64,000 nucleotides of DNA, taken from positions 8,663,353 through 8,727,352 of the forward strand of contig NC_049990.1 in the NCBI RefSeq assembly GCF_000003815.2. The letters are read 5' to 3'. The position numbers and the translations under genes were made by a program. Source of the stretch: Branchiostoma floridae. Taxonomy: Eukaryota; Chordata; Leptocardii; Amphioxiformes; Branchiostomatidae. Below the pieces are notes generated by a model. It searched no databases. It had not been told where the DNA came from and saw nothing but the letters and a program-made list of their open reading frames with translations. This document shows positions 34,125 through 42,976 of this stretch, piece by piece. The first letter of the stretch is position 1. Each line of letters starts with the position of its first letter.

Positions 34125-36025
34125 TGGTTTATTCGTTAAAAGGCGTAGCAGCCAGGGGCTGAATTATGCCCTCTTCACAAAACAAAGTATTGCACTACAC
34201 CATTGTTCTTGCATGACATATTACAGACATTACACGTTAAAAAGGTACACATTACACAAGTATGGCACATCTCATAAAACAATCTCGTACGTTAAAATCT
34301 GGTACAATGTATTGACTAGCTATAGTTCTTCACTTCATGGAATTGAGTATACGCAGCAGTGATGGTACTGGGCTATTGGAAAATCTAACAGTTCTGCAGG
34401 TAGGTATTGTTAGTTTGTTCGAGTTTCTTAGTGACCGTCCGTGCGTTAGCCTCCTGGGAGCTGGTACTAAATCAACAGTTCTTTCTGATGTTGTCATGCT
34501 TTTGACTCCCTTAGCCGGCTATCTCCCTTTGGCCGGCTATACTCCTTTGCCAGCTTTGATACTATTTCTAAGGCACCGTAGGGTCTGCTTGGAGACTAGT
34601 TCGCAAACTTGATACACAGGTTAGCTCTTCTGCTAGCAAGTGCCTCTAGGTTACAGACATCGAGTGCCGTGTTGTAGTCTGTGTAGGCCCGCCCAAGGAT
34701 AATGCGTAATGCCCGCTTCTGCACTCGTTCAATAGCTGTTGTTTGCTTGTTGGTGAGACTATGGTGCCAGACCGGTACGCAGTATTCAAGCACTGGCCGG
34801 ATGAGCCCACAGTATACAGTACCTAGGTCAGGTAGTTGGAAGCCAAAGGTTTTTAGTCTTCTGAGCATGAACATTCGTTTTCCTGACTTTTTTGACAGTT
34901 TATGGAATACTCTTCAATCAATGACAATTTGTAAACACGTACCTCTAACTTTTTGATGTCTACACGGAGAGACCAAGTCTTGCGAGAGCACGAGACTTGG
35001 TCCGAGACTTGCTTGGATCTCCTACCAAATTCTAGATACAGTAGAAGCCAGTTAATTGCAGAACGGATAATCGCACAATTCTGTTAATTGCATGAAATCC
35101 CAAAATCCCATGGTGGTGCGGTCCCGCTTGATAACTTCGCTTTGTTGCACCATTCGAAAACTTGCACGAATTTTGGCAAATTGGGTGTGCAATTAAGCGG
35201 CATCTACTGTAATCTCACGAAATACACTACCAAATTGGGTGTGCAAATAAGCGGCTTCTACTGTATTCCAATGGATGTATAAACACTTAGTTGTGACGTC
35301 TGTACGCAGGTTATGTTCATCGGCATCCGTAAGAGTATTGTTGGTGCTGGCCTCGCCGGAGACATTGGCGTCGACGACATCAGGCATTACTGGGGACCAT
35401 GTAACCTTGGTAGGAGACCTTTACGTATATCAAACCTTCCACTGGATCACTGGATGAATACTGTTAATGGAATCAAATTGAATTGAAATAAGATCAGCGA
35501 TGTAAAACTTTTTTTGAAAGACAACAAAGTACAAATCACACTTTTCCATCAATCAACTTTTGATCACTTTCTTTATTTTATTGTGTAAGAAAAAGGAATT
35601 CTGTTTAACTTTTATGTGATGTTTAATCATAACATTTTACATACTCTTAATGCCCAAGGTGGAGTCTTTAGAAACACTTTTCATTTAACAGGCCATAGGT
35701 AGAACCAAATCAGCATTTCCCTGTACATTAGCCGTTCTGTGCGGTCTAAATCGCATTGTTTACATGCCTTTTACTGACACAAACCTTGTAACTCAGTCTG
35801 GTAATATTTATTACATTGCTGCATGCAGAAACAAGGAGAGAACGCTCCCAGCGACATGACTCTAGTCACATTGCTATAGTAACTCCATGCGCTGAATGAT
35901 CAGTTTTCTGTATTTATTGAGGTTCCACCGCCAGTATGAAATCAATTAAGAAAAGGTGCTTTGATATCTTTCTCCAATTTGTTAATTTTTGGTGTATTTC
36001 ATTTTTTCTAACTGTAGCAAACTAA
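12754..36025 (+). CDS. Gene B: secreted CUB / kringle / SRCR / MAM multidomain protein
   Basis: Exons: 12754-12823, 13824-13865, 14381-14600, 15072-15184, 15510-15533, 16175-16204, 19300-19507, 20404-20525, 21119-21208, 21531-21776, 22440-22517, 23171-23381, 23674-23783, 24200-24307, 24981-25295, 25912-26217, 26502-26588, 27052-27360, 28003-28152, 28835-29073, 29875-29965, 30329-30394, 31130-31441, 31854-32174, 33239-33376, 33651-33907, 35310-35409, 36018-36025. They sum to 4371 nt (1456 aa plus stop) in one frame. Order: signal peptide, CUB, CUB, kringle, CUB, SRCR, SRCR, Thr-rich linker, SRCR, MAM, linker, SRCR, SRCR, MAM, stop. No transmembrane segment, so secreted. The combination suggests pattern recognition or matrix adhesion; kringle plus SRCR is otherwise known from neurotrypsin, but there is no protease domain here. 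No close orthologue is claimed. Confidence 0.8.
13824..13865 (+). CDS. Gene B exon 2, short linker
   Basis: A phase 1-1 exon of 42 nt encoding [14 protein letters not shown] between CTGTTTCAG and GTAAGA. It has no fold of its own and joins the signal peptide to the first CUB. Confidence rests on splice-site quality and phase alone. Confidence 0.5.
14381..15184 (+). CDS. Gene B, CUB domain 1 (two exons, atypical cysteines)
   Basis: Exon 14381-14600 encodes [27 protein letters not shown] and [10 protein letters not shown]; exon 15072-15184 finishes with [20 protein letters not shown]. The phase-2 internal intron is shared with the other CUB domains here. Cys1 and Cys2 are present, but both members of the second CUB disulfide (before the IYDG strand and in the usual A-x-Y-C-G) are missing together. 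Confidence 0.85.
15510..16204 (+). CDS. Gene B, two linker microexons
   Basis: Exons 15510-15533 (24 nt, ERFYQDAP) and 16175-16204 (30 nt, [10 protein letters not shown]), both phase 1-1 with GTAAGT and GTAAAT donors. They lengthen the spacer between CUB 1 and CUB 2 in small optional increments. Confidence 0.5.
16205..19299. other. Long gene B intron, no further exon seen
   Basis: About 3.1 kb between a linker microexon and CUB 2. Apart from the tRNA-like repeat near 17205-17285 and A/T-rich sequence, no exon with compatible phase and domain content was recognised. Confidence 0.5.
19300..20525 (+). CDS. Gene B, CUB domain 2
   Basis: Exons 19300-19507 ([37 protein letters not shown]) and 20404-20525 ([32 protein letters not shown]), split by a phase-2 intron. 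The four canonical CUB cysteines are present, with one extra Cys in MYGC. Confidence 0.87.
21119..21208 (+). CDS. Gene B, linker exon before the kringle
   Basis: A 90-nt phase 1-1 exon encoding a polar segment ([20 protein letters not shown]...IEPP) with one Cys. The acceptor is TTCTTTCAG and the donor G|GTTAGT. No domain is recognised. Confidence 0.55.
21531..21776 (+). CDS. Gene B, kringle domain
   Basis: One phase 1-1 exon encodes a complete kringle: [26 protein letters not shown], then [17 protein letters not shown] and YCDVREC. All six cysteines and the CRNP..KPWCYTT signature are intact, about 80 residues from first to last Cys as usual. Kringles are protein- or lysine-binding modules; no protease domain follows in this gene. 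Confidence 0.95.
21899..22110. mobile_element. MITE with TACTGTAAATGCA termini
   Basis: Begins TACTGTAAATGCA and ends TGCATTTACAGTA, an exact 13-bp terminal inverted repeat. The 212-bp body contains several CCGCGAAATTAAAACCACCG words in both orientations. Non-coding, in a gene B intron after the kringle. Confidence 0.8.
22440..22517 (+). CDS. Gene B, linker exon after the kringle
   Basis: A 78-nt phase 1-1 exon encoding [20 protein letters not shown] and a short VNNTFT end. It holds two N-glycosylation sequons (NNT, NNT). The interstitial telomere-like array begins about 205 nt downstream in the same intron. Confidence 0.6.
22723..23001. repeat. Interstitial telomere-like hexamer array with ordered variants
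   Basis: A gradient of hexamers along the strand: about 20 CCCTAT units, then CCCCAT, then CCCCAG, then CCCTAG, ending in CCCTAA units (complement of TTAGGG). Each block differs from the next by one base. Long open frames over it (Pro-Tyr and Gly-Ile repeats) are repeat artefacts. Confidence 0.92.
23171..23783 (+). CDS. Gene B, CUB domain 3
   Basis: Exons 23171-23381 ([40 protein letters not shown]) and 23674-23783 ([33 protein letters not shown]). Phase-2 internal intron. Canonical CUB cysteines are present plus one extra (TADTC), similar to CUB 2. Confidence 0.9.
24200..24307 (+). CDS. Gene B, proline-rich linker exon
   Basis: A 108-nt phase 1-1 exon encoding [20 protein letters not shown] and [10 protein letters not shown]. 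Proline-rich, it separates CUB 3 from the SRCR block. One unpaired Cys. Confidence 0.55.
24981..25295 (+). CDS. Gene B, SRCR domain 1
   Basis: A single phase 1-1 exon. Hallmarks: [63 protein letters not shown] and the final VVC. Six cysteines match the group A spacing in a one-exon layout. SRCR domains bind polyanionic and microbial ligands in known scavenger receptors. Confidence 0.95.
25912..26217 (+). CDS. Gene B, SRCR domain 2
   Basis: [61 protein letters not shown] and a final LIC. Six cysteines. Two in-frame acceptors exist (AG ending at 25890 or 25911); 25911 is preferred because it aligns the exon start with the other SRCR exons. The upstream one would add seven residues. Confidence 0.93.
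26502..26588 (+). CDS. Gene B, threonine/proline-rich linker exon
   Basis: An 87-nt phase 1-1 exon encoding [20 protein letters not shown]. It looks like a mucin-type O-glycosylated spacer between SRCR 2 and SRCR 3. Confidence 0.65.
27052..27360 (+). CDS. Gene B, SRCR domain 3
   Basis: [73 protein letters not shown]. Six cysteines, phase 1-1. A MITE lies 25 nt downstream of its donor. Confidence 0.94.
27385..27570. mobile_element. MITE family 1 (TACCCCCTCACAT), copy 1
   Basis: Terminal inverted repeats of about 75 bp: left TACCCCCTCACATTAG...GAGCTCTAAATTACGA, right arm its near reverse complement ending TAATGTGACGGGGTA. A second copy is at 58529-58726 and a longer relative at 48666-49449. 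Confidence 0.85.
28003..29965 (+). CDS. Gene B, MAM domain 1 (three exons)
   Basis: Exons 28003-28152 ([32 protein letters not shown]), 28835-29073 ([30 protein letters not shown]) and 29875-29965 ([26 protein letters not shown]). Phases 1-1, 1-0, 0-1. The donor of the first exon is the weaker GTTTGT, a form also used by MAM exon 1 of genes C and D. Confidence 0.88.
28525..28800. repeat. Repeat family shared with gene B intron near 21025
   Basis: GACACGAGCTTGTATATCAC and TATGAGATCCGTA here parallel CACACGAGCGTGTATATCAA and TATGAGTTCCGTA at about 21028-21065. The interval is bounded by AAGGTGCGACAC and GTGACTGCACCTT, weakly inverted. Confidence 0.45.
29124..29152. repeat. TA dinucleotide repeat
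   Basis: Short (TA)n with a TACATA interruption in the intron of gene B MAM 1. Confidence 0.9.
30178..30285. repeat. GAT and TG microsatellites
   Basis: (GAT)n followed by interrupted (TG)n just upstream of the Thr/Pro linker exon of gene B. Confidence 0.85.
30329..30394 (+). CDS. Gene B, Thr/Pro linker exon
   Basis: A 66-nt phase 1-1 exon encoding [20 protein letters not shown] followed by LG, between TTTTGTACAG and GTGAGT. Likely an O-glycosylated spacer before SRCR 4. Confidence 0.62.
30985..31056 (+). pseudogene. Truncated duplicate of the SRCR 4 exon start (pseudo-exon)
   Basis: The stretch with CTCTATGCCGTCCTTCC and a CCAG acceptor, then codons resembling [14 protein letters not shown], parallels 31102-31168 (acceptor plus [14 protein letters not shown]). 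The copy diverges after about 14 codons and never reaches the SRCR core, so it is a local tandem duplication of an intron-exon border. Confidence 0.75.
31130..31441 (+). CDS. Gene B, SRCR domain 4
   Basis: [71 protein letters not shown]. Six cysteines. A partial tandem copy of its acceptor region and first codons lies about 120 bp upstream (see the pseudo-exon at 30985-31056). Confidence 0.93.
31854..32174 (+). CDS. Gene B, SRCR domain 5
   Basis: [63 protein letters not shown] and VVCQGSG. Six cysteines. A two- to three-residue Pro insertion sits before the fifth Cys (NPPTC against HNC elsewhere). Donor G|GTGGGC. Confidence 0.93.
33239..35409 (+). CDS. Gene B, MAM domain 2 (three exons)
   Basis: Exons 33239-33376 ([32 protein letters not shown]), 33651-33907 ([34 protein letters not shown]) and 35310-35409 ([20 protein letters not shown], then VDDI and GPCNL). 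Phases 1-1, 1-0, 0-1. Exon 1 is short and lacks the usual Trp after the Cys pair. The second intron hosts a retrotransposon fragment and a MITE. Confidence 0.85.
34092..34930 (-). mobile_element. 5'-truncated non-LTR retrotransposon fragment (reverse transcriptase C-terminus)
   Basis: On the minus strand 34874-34596 encodes [20 protein letters not shown], then [19 protein letters not shown] and [15 protein letters not shown], the conserved thumb and C-terminal region of CR1/L2/Jockey-type reverse transcriptases, followed by a stop. The frame continues upstream to about 34925 without a start. Downstream is a 3' UTR-like segment ending in a (TTGA)n tail at 34092-34122, typical of tetranucleotide-tailed LINEs. 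It is a dead 5'-truncated copy lacking the catalytic palm and endonuclease. Confidence 0.8.
35038..35264. mobile_element. MITE with TACAGTAGAAGCC termini
   Basis: The left end ACAGTAGAAGCCAGTTAATT and the right end, whose complement is TACAGTAGAAGCCGCTTATT, form the terminal repeats. The interior has two tandem AAATTGGGTGTGCAA segments. It sits 46 bp before the last MAM exon of gene B. Confidence 0.7.
36018..36025 (+). CDS. Gene B terminal coding exon
   Basis: After TAACTGTAG the phase-1 frame adds Ala-Asn and stops at TAA 36023-36025, 284 nt before an AATAAA. It completes a frame whose exon lengths sum to a multiple of three. A cryptic last exon elsewhere cannot be excluded. Confidence 0.5.
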
Positions 36026-36308
36026 AGCGGCGCACAGCCGTCTGACCAGTACCGGCACAACAAGCTGTGGAAACTACTGACCGGCGCCCTGCATCGCCAA
36101 AACATCAACAACGTGTAACTTACCATGAACTGATAATGTCCACTACAATAATATTATTTACGCCCCGGTTACCTACAGTAAACTTAAACGAAATTTCTTT
36201 GCAAAAGTGAAGTAACATCGAGATAAAATCCACCAGTAAATCAAGTCAAGTTAAAGTTAATGAAAACAGATGACGTGCAAAACACTTATGTCGTCAGGGT
36301 TTGTCACA

Positions 36309-36314
36309 AATAAA
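36309..36314 (+). terminator. Polyadenylation signal of gene B
   Basis: AATAAA followed by a GT-rich stretch (GCTTGTTGTTGCTG), consistent with the 3' end of gene B. Confidence 0.6.
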
Positions 36315-38461
36315 GCTTGTTGTTGCTGAAATTTAACATCTCTGTGTCTATCTTTCAAATGTAGCATTGGCACATACGCATTGTACCTGTCTTCGTCTCT
36401 TTAATATCCTGATTTCAATATCATGTTTTCTCAGAACATGATGAACATTTTGTGGCGTTGGTAAGGGAATAGGTAGCCTCTATCAGACTCCATAGGTTTC
36501 CAGAAACTTAGTAGAAATTGGCTTACATGCAAGAGGACTTATCTGGTCGAAGTACAGTATGCTACCTCGCAATTGGTCAATTTCTACTATTTTTCCAGCG
36601 ACCTGTGGAGTCTGGTAGTGGCTAGCTGTATACTATAGGTATTTGGTAGAGCCCAGAACCCAGAAGCCCCTGGTTGTGTTCCAATGTTGTGCCATTCGGA
36701 GAGGCAATTTACACAAATTTACTCACTTGACTCAGGTGAAAATGAATTTATAGCCTTGGTTAGGGACTTTCTTTGTATAGGACGTAAAACGGAGTGTGAG
36801 TGGCTCAAAAAGGTCTGTCTGGGTATTAAAGCAGTTTGTACTCTTCAGTACAAACCTGGCGTATTACGCCATGAGATGAGTTACCGAGTAGGCAATACAA
36901 ACAACATTGAATAAACAGAACGTCACGAGGTCTGTATAATTTGTTTACACAGAATCTTGTCTAAACAACTTTGTGGTAACACTATGTAACCACAGGTCCT
37001 TGGGAAGTACCACCTGGAAAGCGTCATGGAGAACAAACAAAAAAATCAATAAATTTTGGTCAACCCTGCAAAACTACGAGGTGCGGTGATAGAACAATAA
37101 ATTACCCGGTGTGTCGCTATTTCGGAGCACAGTTAAAGATATGAACAACATATGCATATTTCTAGTGTTTTATATGAAATGAGACACTGGCATTGTATCA
37201 TCACAATTGTTTAATGACTAATACAGACAGGCTTTAAGCAACCCCGCTGACCTCAATGATACTCAATTAATTTTGAGTGCTATCGAGCACTGATAATCGC
37301 GTAATTAACACAGTTGTCTTAGTTAAAAAGACACCATATAACATGGACATTCAAATGCCGTAGGTCAATATGGAACCAAGGATAAATCCTTCGTCGCTCA
37401 CTCTCCTTCATAAACCTCACTAAATGGTCTAACCCAGTAACGACCCAAGCTTGACCAATAAAAGTTCAAGTGGTGAAGTAAGTAGGTTGTTCTCCTGAGG
37501 AGGCACCCTAAAGATAAGTCTGCAACATTAAAGGTAGTACTATAGATTAGCCAGAACGTCAAAAAGAGGTCCCATGAACAGGTTTGTAGAGGTCCTCGCC
37601 TTGAGCACATAAAAGAACCCACCACACTTATCGAAAAGAGTAGTACTAGTCCTTCTCGGTGTGAGTGGATCAAATGAATCTGTATATGTCGCTTGTACTA
37701 TTCCATACAGACCTGGTGTACATCATGACCGGGTTTACCAAGTATATGTATTAACTGCAAACAACGAAAACAACAGGAACTCGATGAGTAATTTGGATAT
37801 TTACAGAAGCAGTGGTACTCTCGTGCACTCCCAAGCAAAGTATACAAAGTTGGCGCTTGACTGACGTGTTGGGTGCATGCCCGTAATGCGGGTGTAGAGC
37901 GCAATAAATGTGCAGCGTGAATGGCATCAGCTGTCACCTAGGGCTTACTATATACACTGTGTGTGCGTGCTTGTGTGTGTGTTTGTGTGTTTGTGCTTGT
38001 GTGTGTGTGTATGTCTGTCTGTGTGTGTACTTGTATGCTCAAATCAAGGAGGTTAAAAATCACTCTTTTTTTACCTCCTTGCTCAAATCAACTATGTCGT
38101 CCATAGTCTCATTTAAATGGCGTAACTTAGGGGGCGTATGTCATAAACTAGCACGTCGTCCGCTGCGTCCGCTGCGTTTTTGGGTAACTTGACGAGTACC
38201 ACTGTTGCCAATATACCACACGACGAGGCTCATATCAAGATATGTTAAAGTATATTTATAGGAAACCTATCAGGAAGTTGATAACAAAATGGACCAGTCT
38301 TATCAAGATGATGGTCTAGAGGAAGTAATTAGTCACCTCTACCGCCGTCAAACTCTAAAATTACTCGACAAAAATACAATTTTCAGTGATATGACGCATT
38401 CAAAAGTTTTTTGATCATAGCAATGATAGGAAAATTGATAGTTGAATATTAATCACCTTGT
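36315..38461. other. Intergenic B-C: inverted repeat element and duplicated flank
   Basis: No gene is supported. It holds an inverted-repeat element (36474-36624), a TG-rich run near 37960-38035 and, from about 37790, the left part of a block that recurs near 54066 upstream of gene D (shared GACGTGTTGGGTGCATG and AATGCGGGTGTAGA). The frame at 36684-36914 has no recognisable domain. Confidence 0.5.
36474..36624. mobile_element. Inverted-repeat element (TAGCCTCTATCAGACTCCA)
   Basis: Arms 36474-36521 and 36578-36624 are reverse complements (about 48 bp, few mismatches). A solitary related arm (TAGCCTCTACCAGGCTCCAC) is found at 15566-15613 in a gene B intron. Confidence 0.75.
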
Positions 38462-38717
38462 GAACGTATCCTTGTGACAAAAACACCTTTGGAATGGCAG
38501 TGACGATAACACTGTTGATTTGTGATAAACACAGGATCCTGTTTCTGGTCATTCATTGAAAATTGTAGACGCCATAACGATTATCGTTTAGACGTTTGAT
38601 TTGAGTGTGTGAATTTCACACCTGCAGCATACATGTCCCCAAACACGTATCTGAAGGTATTTAATGAAAATTGGAGCCAATTTTGCCCCAGAGTTGGGAC
38701 AATCTGGAGGCAACAAG
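38462..38717 (+). promoter_or_regulatory. Duplicated 5' flank of gene C (probable promoter and 5' UTR)
   Basis: Closely matches 54663-54913 upstream of gene D, including GACGATAACACTGTTGATTT, TTTGAGTGTGTGAATTTCAC and GAGTTGGGACAATCTGG just before the ATG. No TATA box is apparent. An upstream ATG frame exists in both copies, but a 1-nt indel between them shifts its frame relative to the signal peptide in C, so this stretch is taken as untranslated. Confidence 0.55.
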
Positions 38718-38787
38718 ATGGCGGTGCTTTGGGTCATCTTGCACCTGATATTGGTGTTGAGCGACGGGATCGCTTCAGGGGAGGAAG
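38718..38787 (+). CDS. Gene C exon 1, signal peptide
   Basis: [20 protein letters not shown] followed by GEE: an N-terminal hydrophobic run with likely cleavage after IAS. 70 nt, ends in phase 1. The gene D copy differs at only a few residues. Confidence 0.85.
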
Positions 38788-41700
38788 GTACCTTAAACTT
38801 TCTTATCATCTGCGTAATAGTACCCTTAGCACATCCTCCTTAGTTACCACTGGCTTCCCCTTCCCGTAAGCAAGTTGAAAGAGAGAGCCAGTGTTATTGT
38901 ACGGAGGATGGCGTGAAGGTCACACCAGTCTACCGAACTAGTGCAATTTATGTCTAAGTAGCCTTTCCTGTATGTTAACTGATAATTGCTATAGTAGATG
39001 GTTGTTGTTTTTTAGGTATAGTACAGGGCGAAAAACAAAAATAATTCAGCACACGAAAAAATATATGAGCGTGGAAAACAGCTTTTCACTGAAAAAAGAC
39101 AGTTGTACAAAACGGCATTAAATATTACTCAGACAATAACTATATAGTATACTAGTTCCATACAATCTTATTCACAGTCGTTGTTACAGCGGCACGGGCG
39201 TACTTCCAGTTGGGATCCCTCGATACCTATCTACCGCGTACCTGCATGAACCTTCCTAGTCCCTCGATTAAAGTGTGTAATTTAAACAACAATTTCACTT
39301 TTCCAGTCATTCAGAACTTTTATATGAAAGCTTAATTTGCGTGATACTAAAGGTAACTATGTTGAACATGTTGTTTCTCAAACCTTGACCTATGACTTTC
39401 GTCGTACACAGCCAATGACGACGGAGATAACAGGGAGAGTCGATGGTATACTGACTATACTACTTGGGGTAAGTACAAAGTGTTGTCTCTTAAGTCAGGA
39501 TCTTATATGACGTGAAATATCTCTGTGATGTCTTGTACGAGCATGCCTCTTGTCCATATAACTAGATAAGGCTTAAATTTCGGGCAGAAACAGACTTCTC
39601 TGAAAAAAAAAATAATTATACCAAAAAGCTCGAAAAACAAAAAGGCTCAATTGAAACCAAGTAAAGGCTTAGTGAACTTAAATCTGCGGTGTTTGATCAA
39701 TTCTTACTCGTATCCATTCTGATCAAATATTCATTGGGTTGCTACAAATGGAATTAATTCCAATGCTATGACGTCCAGTGCATATTTCGATACAGCTTTT
39801 CGGAAAGTTCATACGGCGAGGAAGGATATCGACAACACTGCTCCAAACGTTTCACAATGAACAAGTCACTACAATTAGTTTTACCTCGACAAGCTCGCTG
39901 GTTTTATTACGCTGAACATTACGCTGTTGTATTACGCTGAATTACACTTAGCCTTTGCACGTCTAACCGCAAGCGTTTTTTAAAGTAATTGAGAAAGAAT
40001 AACCCTGTTTAAAATGTTATTGAAATGCTTAAAAGGACTTGACACATATCTATGATCATCTATTTGTGCTCTACTCCTAACACAAAGCACCAACTGACTG
40101 GGGATGGTGGGAAACGACACCAGGTAAGGTGACCAAACAGTGATCACGGTGATAAACTGTATTTGAATTGTATTTAAATATGTTTTTTTTATAGATCCTC
40201 AGTTTTAGTAGTCTTTTGGAAGGTTTCATTGTGTTGGCTAGTATAATATAGTGTTGTGTTATGTTATGTTCTAGAGATAGTCACCGGCGTGTATGAAATA
40301 CTTAGTATATATCTTGACAGGAAACAATCTGTACTGACTTATAGAACATGCTCTGGAATTTACTCCATGATGTATTTATCTGCCGAAATATAAATAAGAT
40401 ATAGTACAACGTACATGTCGTTCTTTATACACCCATTCCATTTGGACGGCACTCTCTCTGCGCTCTCTCTGCGACTTCAAATTTTACAGAACGCACAACG
40501 AATTCTATGGAAAAAATGAATCTTTTTACACTTTAGGTGTTTTGTTGTCTTCTCAGCTACACTGTTACGTTTTGTATGATATGCCAAGTGTGAAAGCGAA
40601 GGTTACACATATCCACTTTAGGTCGCAGTGAGAGCGCAGCGCGATCGCCGTCTAGTGGTACTACCTAATTCCAGACAAAACTAGATTAACAGAACGGTTG
40701 AACTTTCAAGCGGAGAAGGGAGCAAACGCATCCTGCAACTTCGACTTGGGCGACTGTGGCTACAGCAAACAGTACTCCACGGGTGGCCTTCAGTGGATAC
40801 GGCATAGGGGTTCTACACCTTCTTCTTCAACTGGACCGAATGGAGACCATACGACAGGACAAGGTTTGAACCCATATTTCAGCATGCCTTTTTTGTGTGA
40901 TTGGTATGCCTTCAGCATTGATGATGCATCATCTTTGTTTTTTTTACATAATGGTGCGTGTGTAGAAAAAAGAAAGGTCAGCTTTAACAGATGCGAAAAA
41001 TAAGAAAGGTCGATTCACAACCGACCCCTTTCCAAACTCCGACAGAATTGAAAGGTAGACCTATTACAATTTCTGCCGGCCAGCGTTTTCGTCCAGTTCA
41101 CGTTTGTTCCCGCCAGATTGTGCTCTCGCGAGAATATTAGATTTCGCGATGGCGCCGGAGTTCGGAGAAGGGTCTATCACACTGTCTATCACTACTCTCG
41201 GTTCGATAGATAAATTCTGGGAGGCGATAACCCTTACTGTGTTCAAGTAGGCAAATATATCCATGCACGAATGTTTATACCGTAGAACCAATAGTGTAAA
41301 TGACTTGCTAAACCCAATATGTTGATTTATTCATGCTAAACCCAATATGTGTGTTTAGTTGTATTGTAAGTAGTTGTTATAGATCTTACAAAGGTCGCTG
41401 TACTTTGTCGGGTCAATAAAGATTTCTACTGTCGAAGCATGGTAACGTATTTCCACACTACATTTTGCAAACACCTGCAAAAGCCATAAAGAAAATTGTG
41501 CTGTCTGCAAATGTGTGAAAAGTGCGGAAAACTTATCTTATATTGACAGGGTACTACATGTATATTGAGGCTTCCAGCGGTTCCCCGGGAAATATAGCCC
41601 GTCTTGTCAGCCCTACAATCTTCGACAACGGGTGGTACTGTCTGCAGTTCGCCTACCACATGTACGGGACTGACATCAACCAATTGCGGGTGCTGGTCGG

Positions 41701-42939
41701 ATCAAGTGTCGTATGGAGTCTGTCGAACAACCGGGGAACAAGCTGGCATTTGGCATCGAGGGAAGTCTACATACGAAATACGCAGGTCTGGAGTCCATGC
41801 TTTCATAATTTTTACATTCTACATCTTTTTTTCTACAATGTGTAAGTGTTAGACAGACATGACCTGATTTGTTTCAAACTTTTAACGTCATATTTTTGTT
41901 GTGTACAGATCGTTTTTGAAGGTGTCCGCGGAAGCAGCTATCAAGGTGACATCGCCATTGACGACGTTACCCTGTACCCTGGATATTGCCCGTGGACAGG
42001 TTGGTTATATCATAATCATCAAACCCTTACAACATTCCAAATTGTGTGTAGTTATCTTAGTGTGGAATGCTCATATATGTAATTAGCGTTTGTGGAATCT
42101 ATAAGAATATACATTTTGGTATTTGGGCCACTTCTTTTAAACCTTATATTTACATAACCTCCTTCGCAGACTTCTGGAGCGGCGGCGTACAATTGCAAGA
42201 GATCTATTTCTATAAAACCTTGTAAAATCAAATGCCTTTTCTTACATTCAGACAATCCTGGCACGTACGCGTATTATACCGAAGAGACGACGGCGGCTCC
42301 CAGCACTTGGTGGTGGACCACAGCATGGAACAACTGGTGGACAACAGCAAACACTGACTACTATTACAGTAAGCACTGTATTACCCTAGACACCATGTGT
42401 CCATGGCGCTTGCTTAATCTAACAATGTCATATGATAGTTTTTAAATGTCTTCAATGTCACCATCTTTGGACATGACCTTCTTAAAGCACTGTTTCTTTG
42501 AGAATATTTGCTTTCGCATCCAACAGACTTCCAGGTCCGACTGAGGGGCGGAGACTATTACAGCTACGGCAGAGTGGAAGTCTACTACAACGGGCAGTGG
42601 GGGACGGTCTGTGACGACGGCTTCGGGTGGAACGAGGCAAACGTCGTCTGTCACGAGCTGGGATTCGATCAGGTCGACACCTACTACCACAACGCGCACT
42701 ACGGCTCGGGCAGTGGTCCCATATGGTTGGACGATCTCAACTGTTACGGGTCCGAGAGTTCCCTGCAGTATTGCCCGCACCGCGGCTGGGGGAGCCACAA
42801 CTGTGGGCACGGGAATGACGTCTCTGTCTCTTGTGTCGGTACGTTGTCATAAAAAATTCCGCTGTATATACTGACGTAGTCTAAGATGAAACATGTATGT
42901 CATGTATGTATGTGTATGTGTATGTGTAAAATTGTGTAT

Positions 42940-42976
<37 letters not shown>

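Noticed and set aside
34596..34874. Minus-strand open frame as a host gene
   Set aside because: Its RPVLEY...[14 protein letters not shown] sequence is the reverse transcriptase C-terminus of a LINE, truncated and within an intron.
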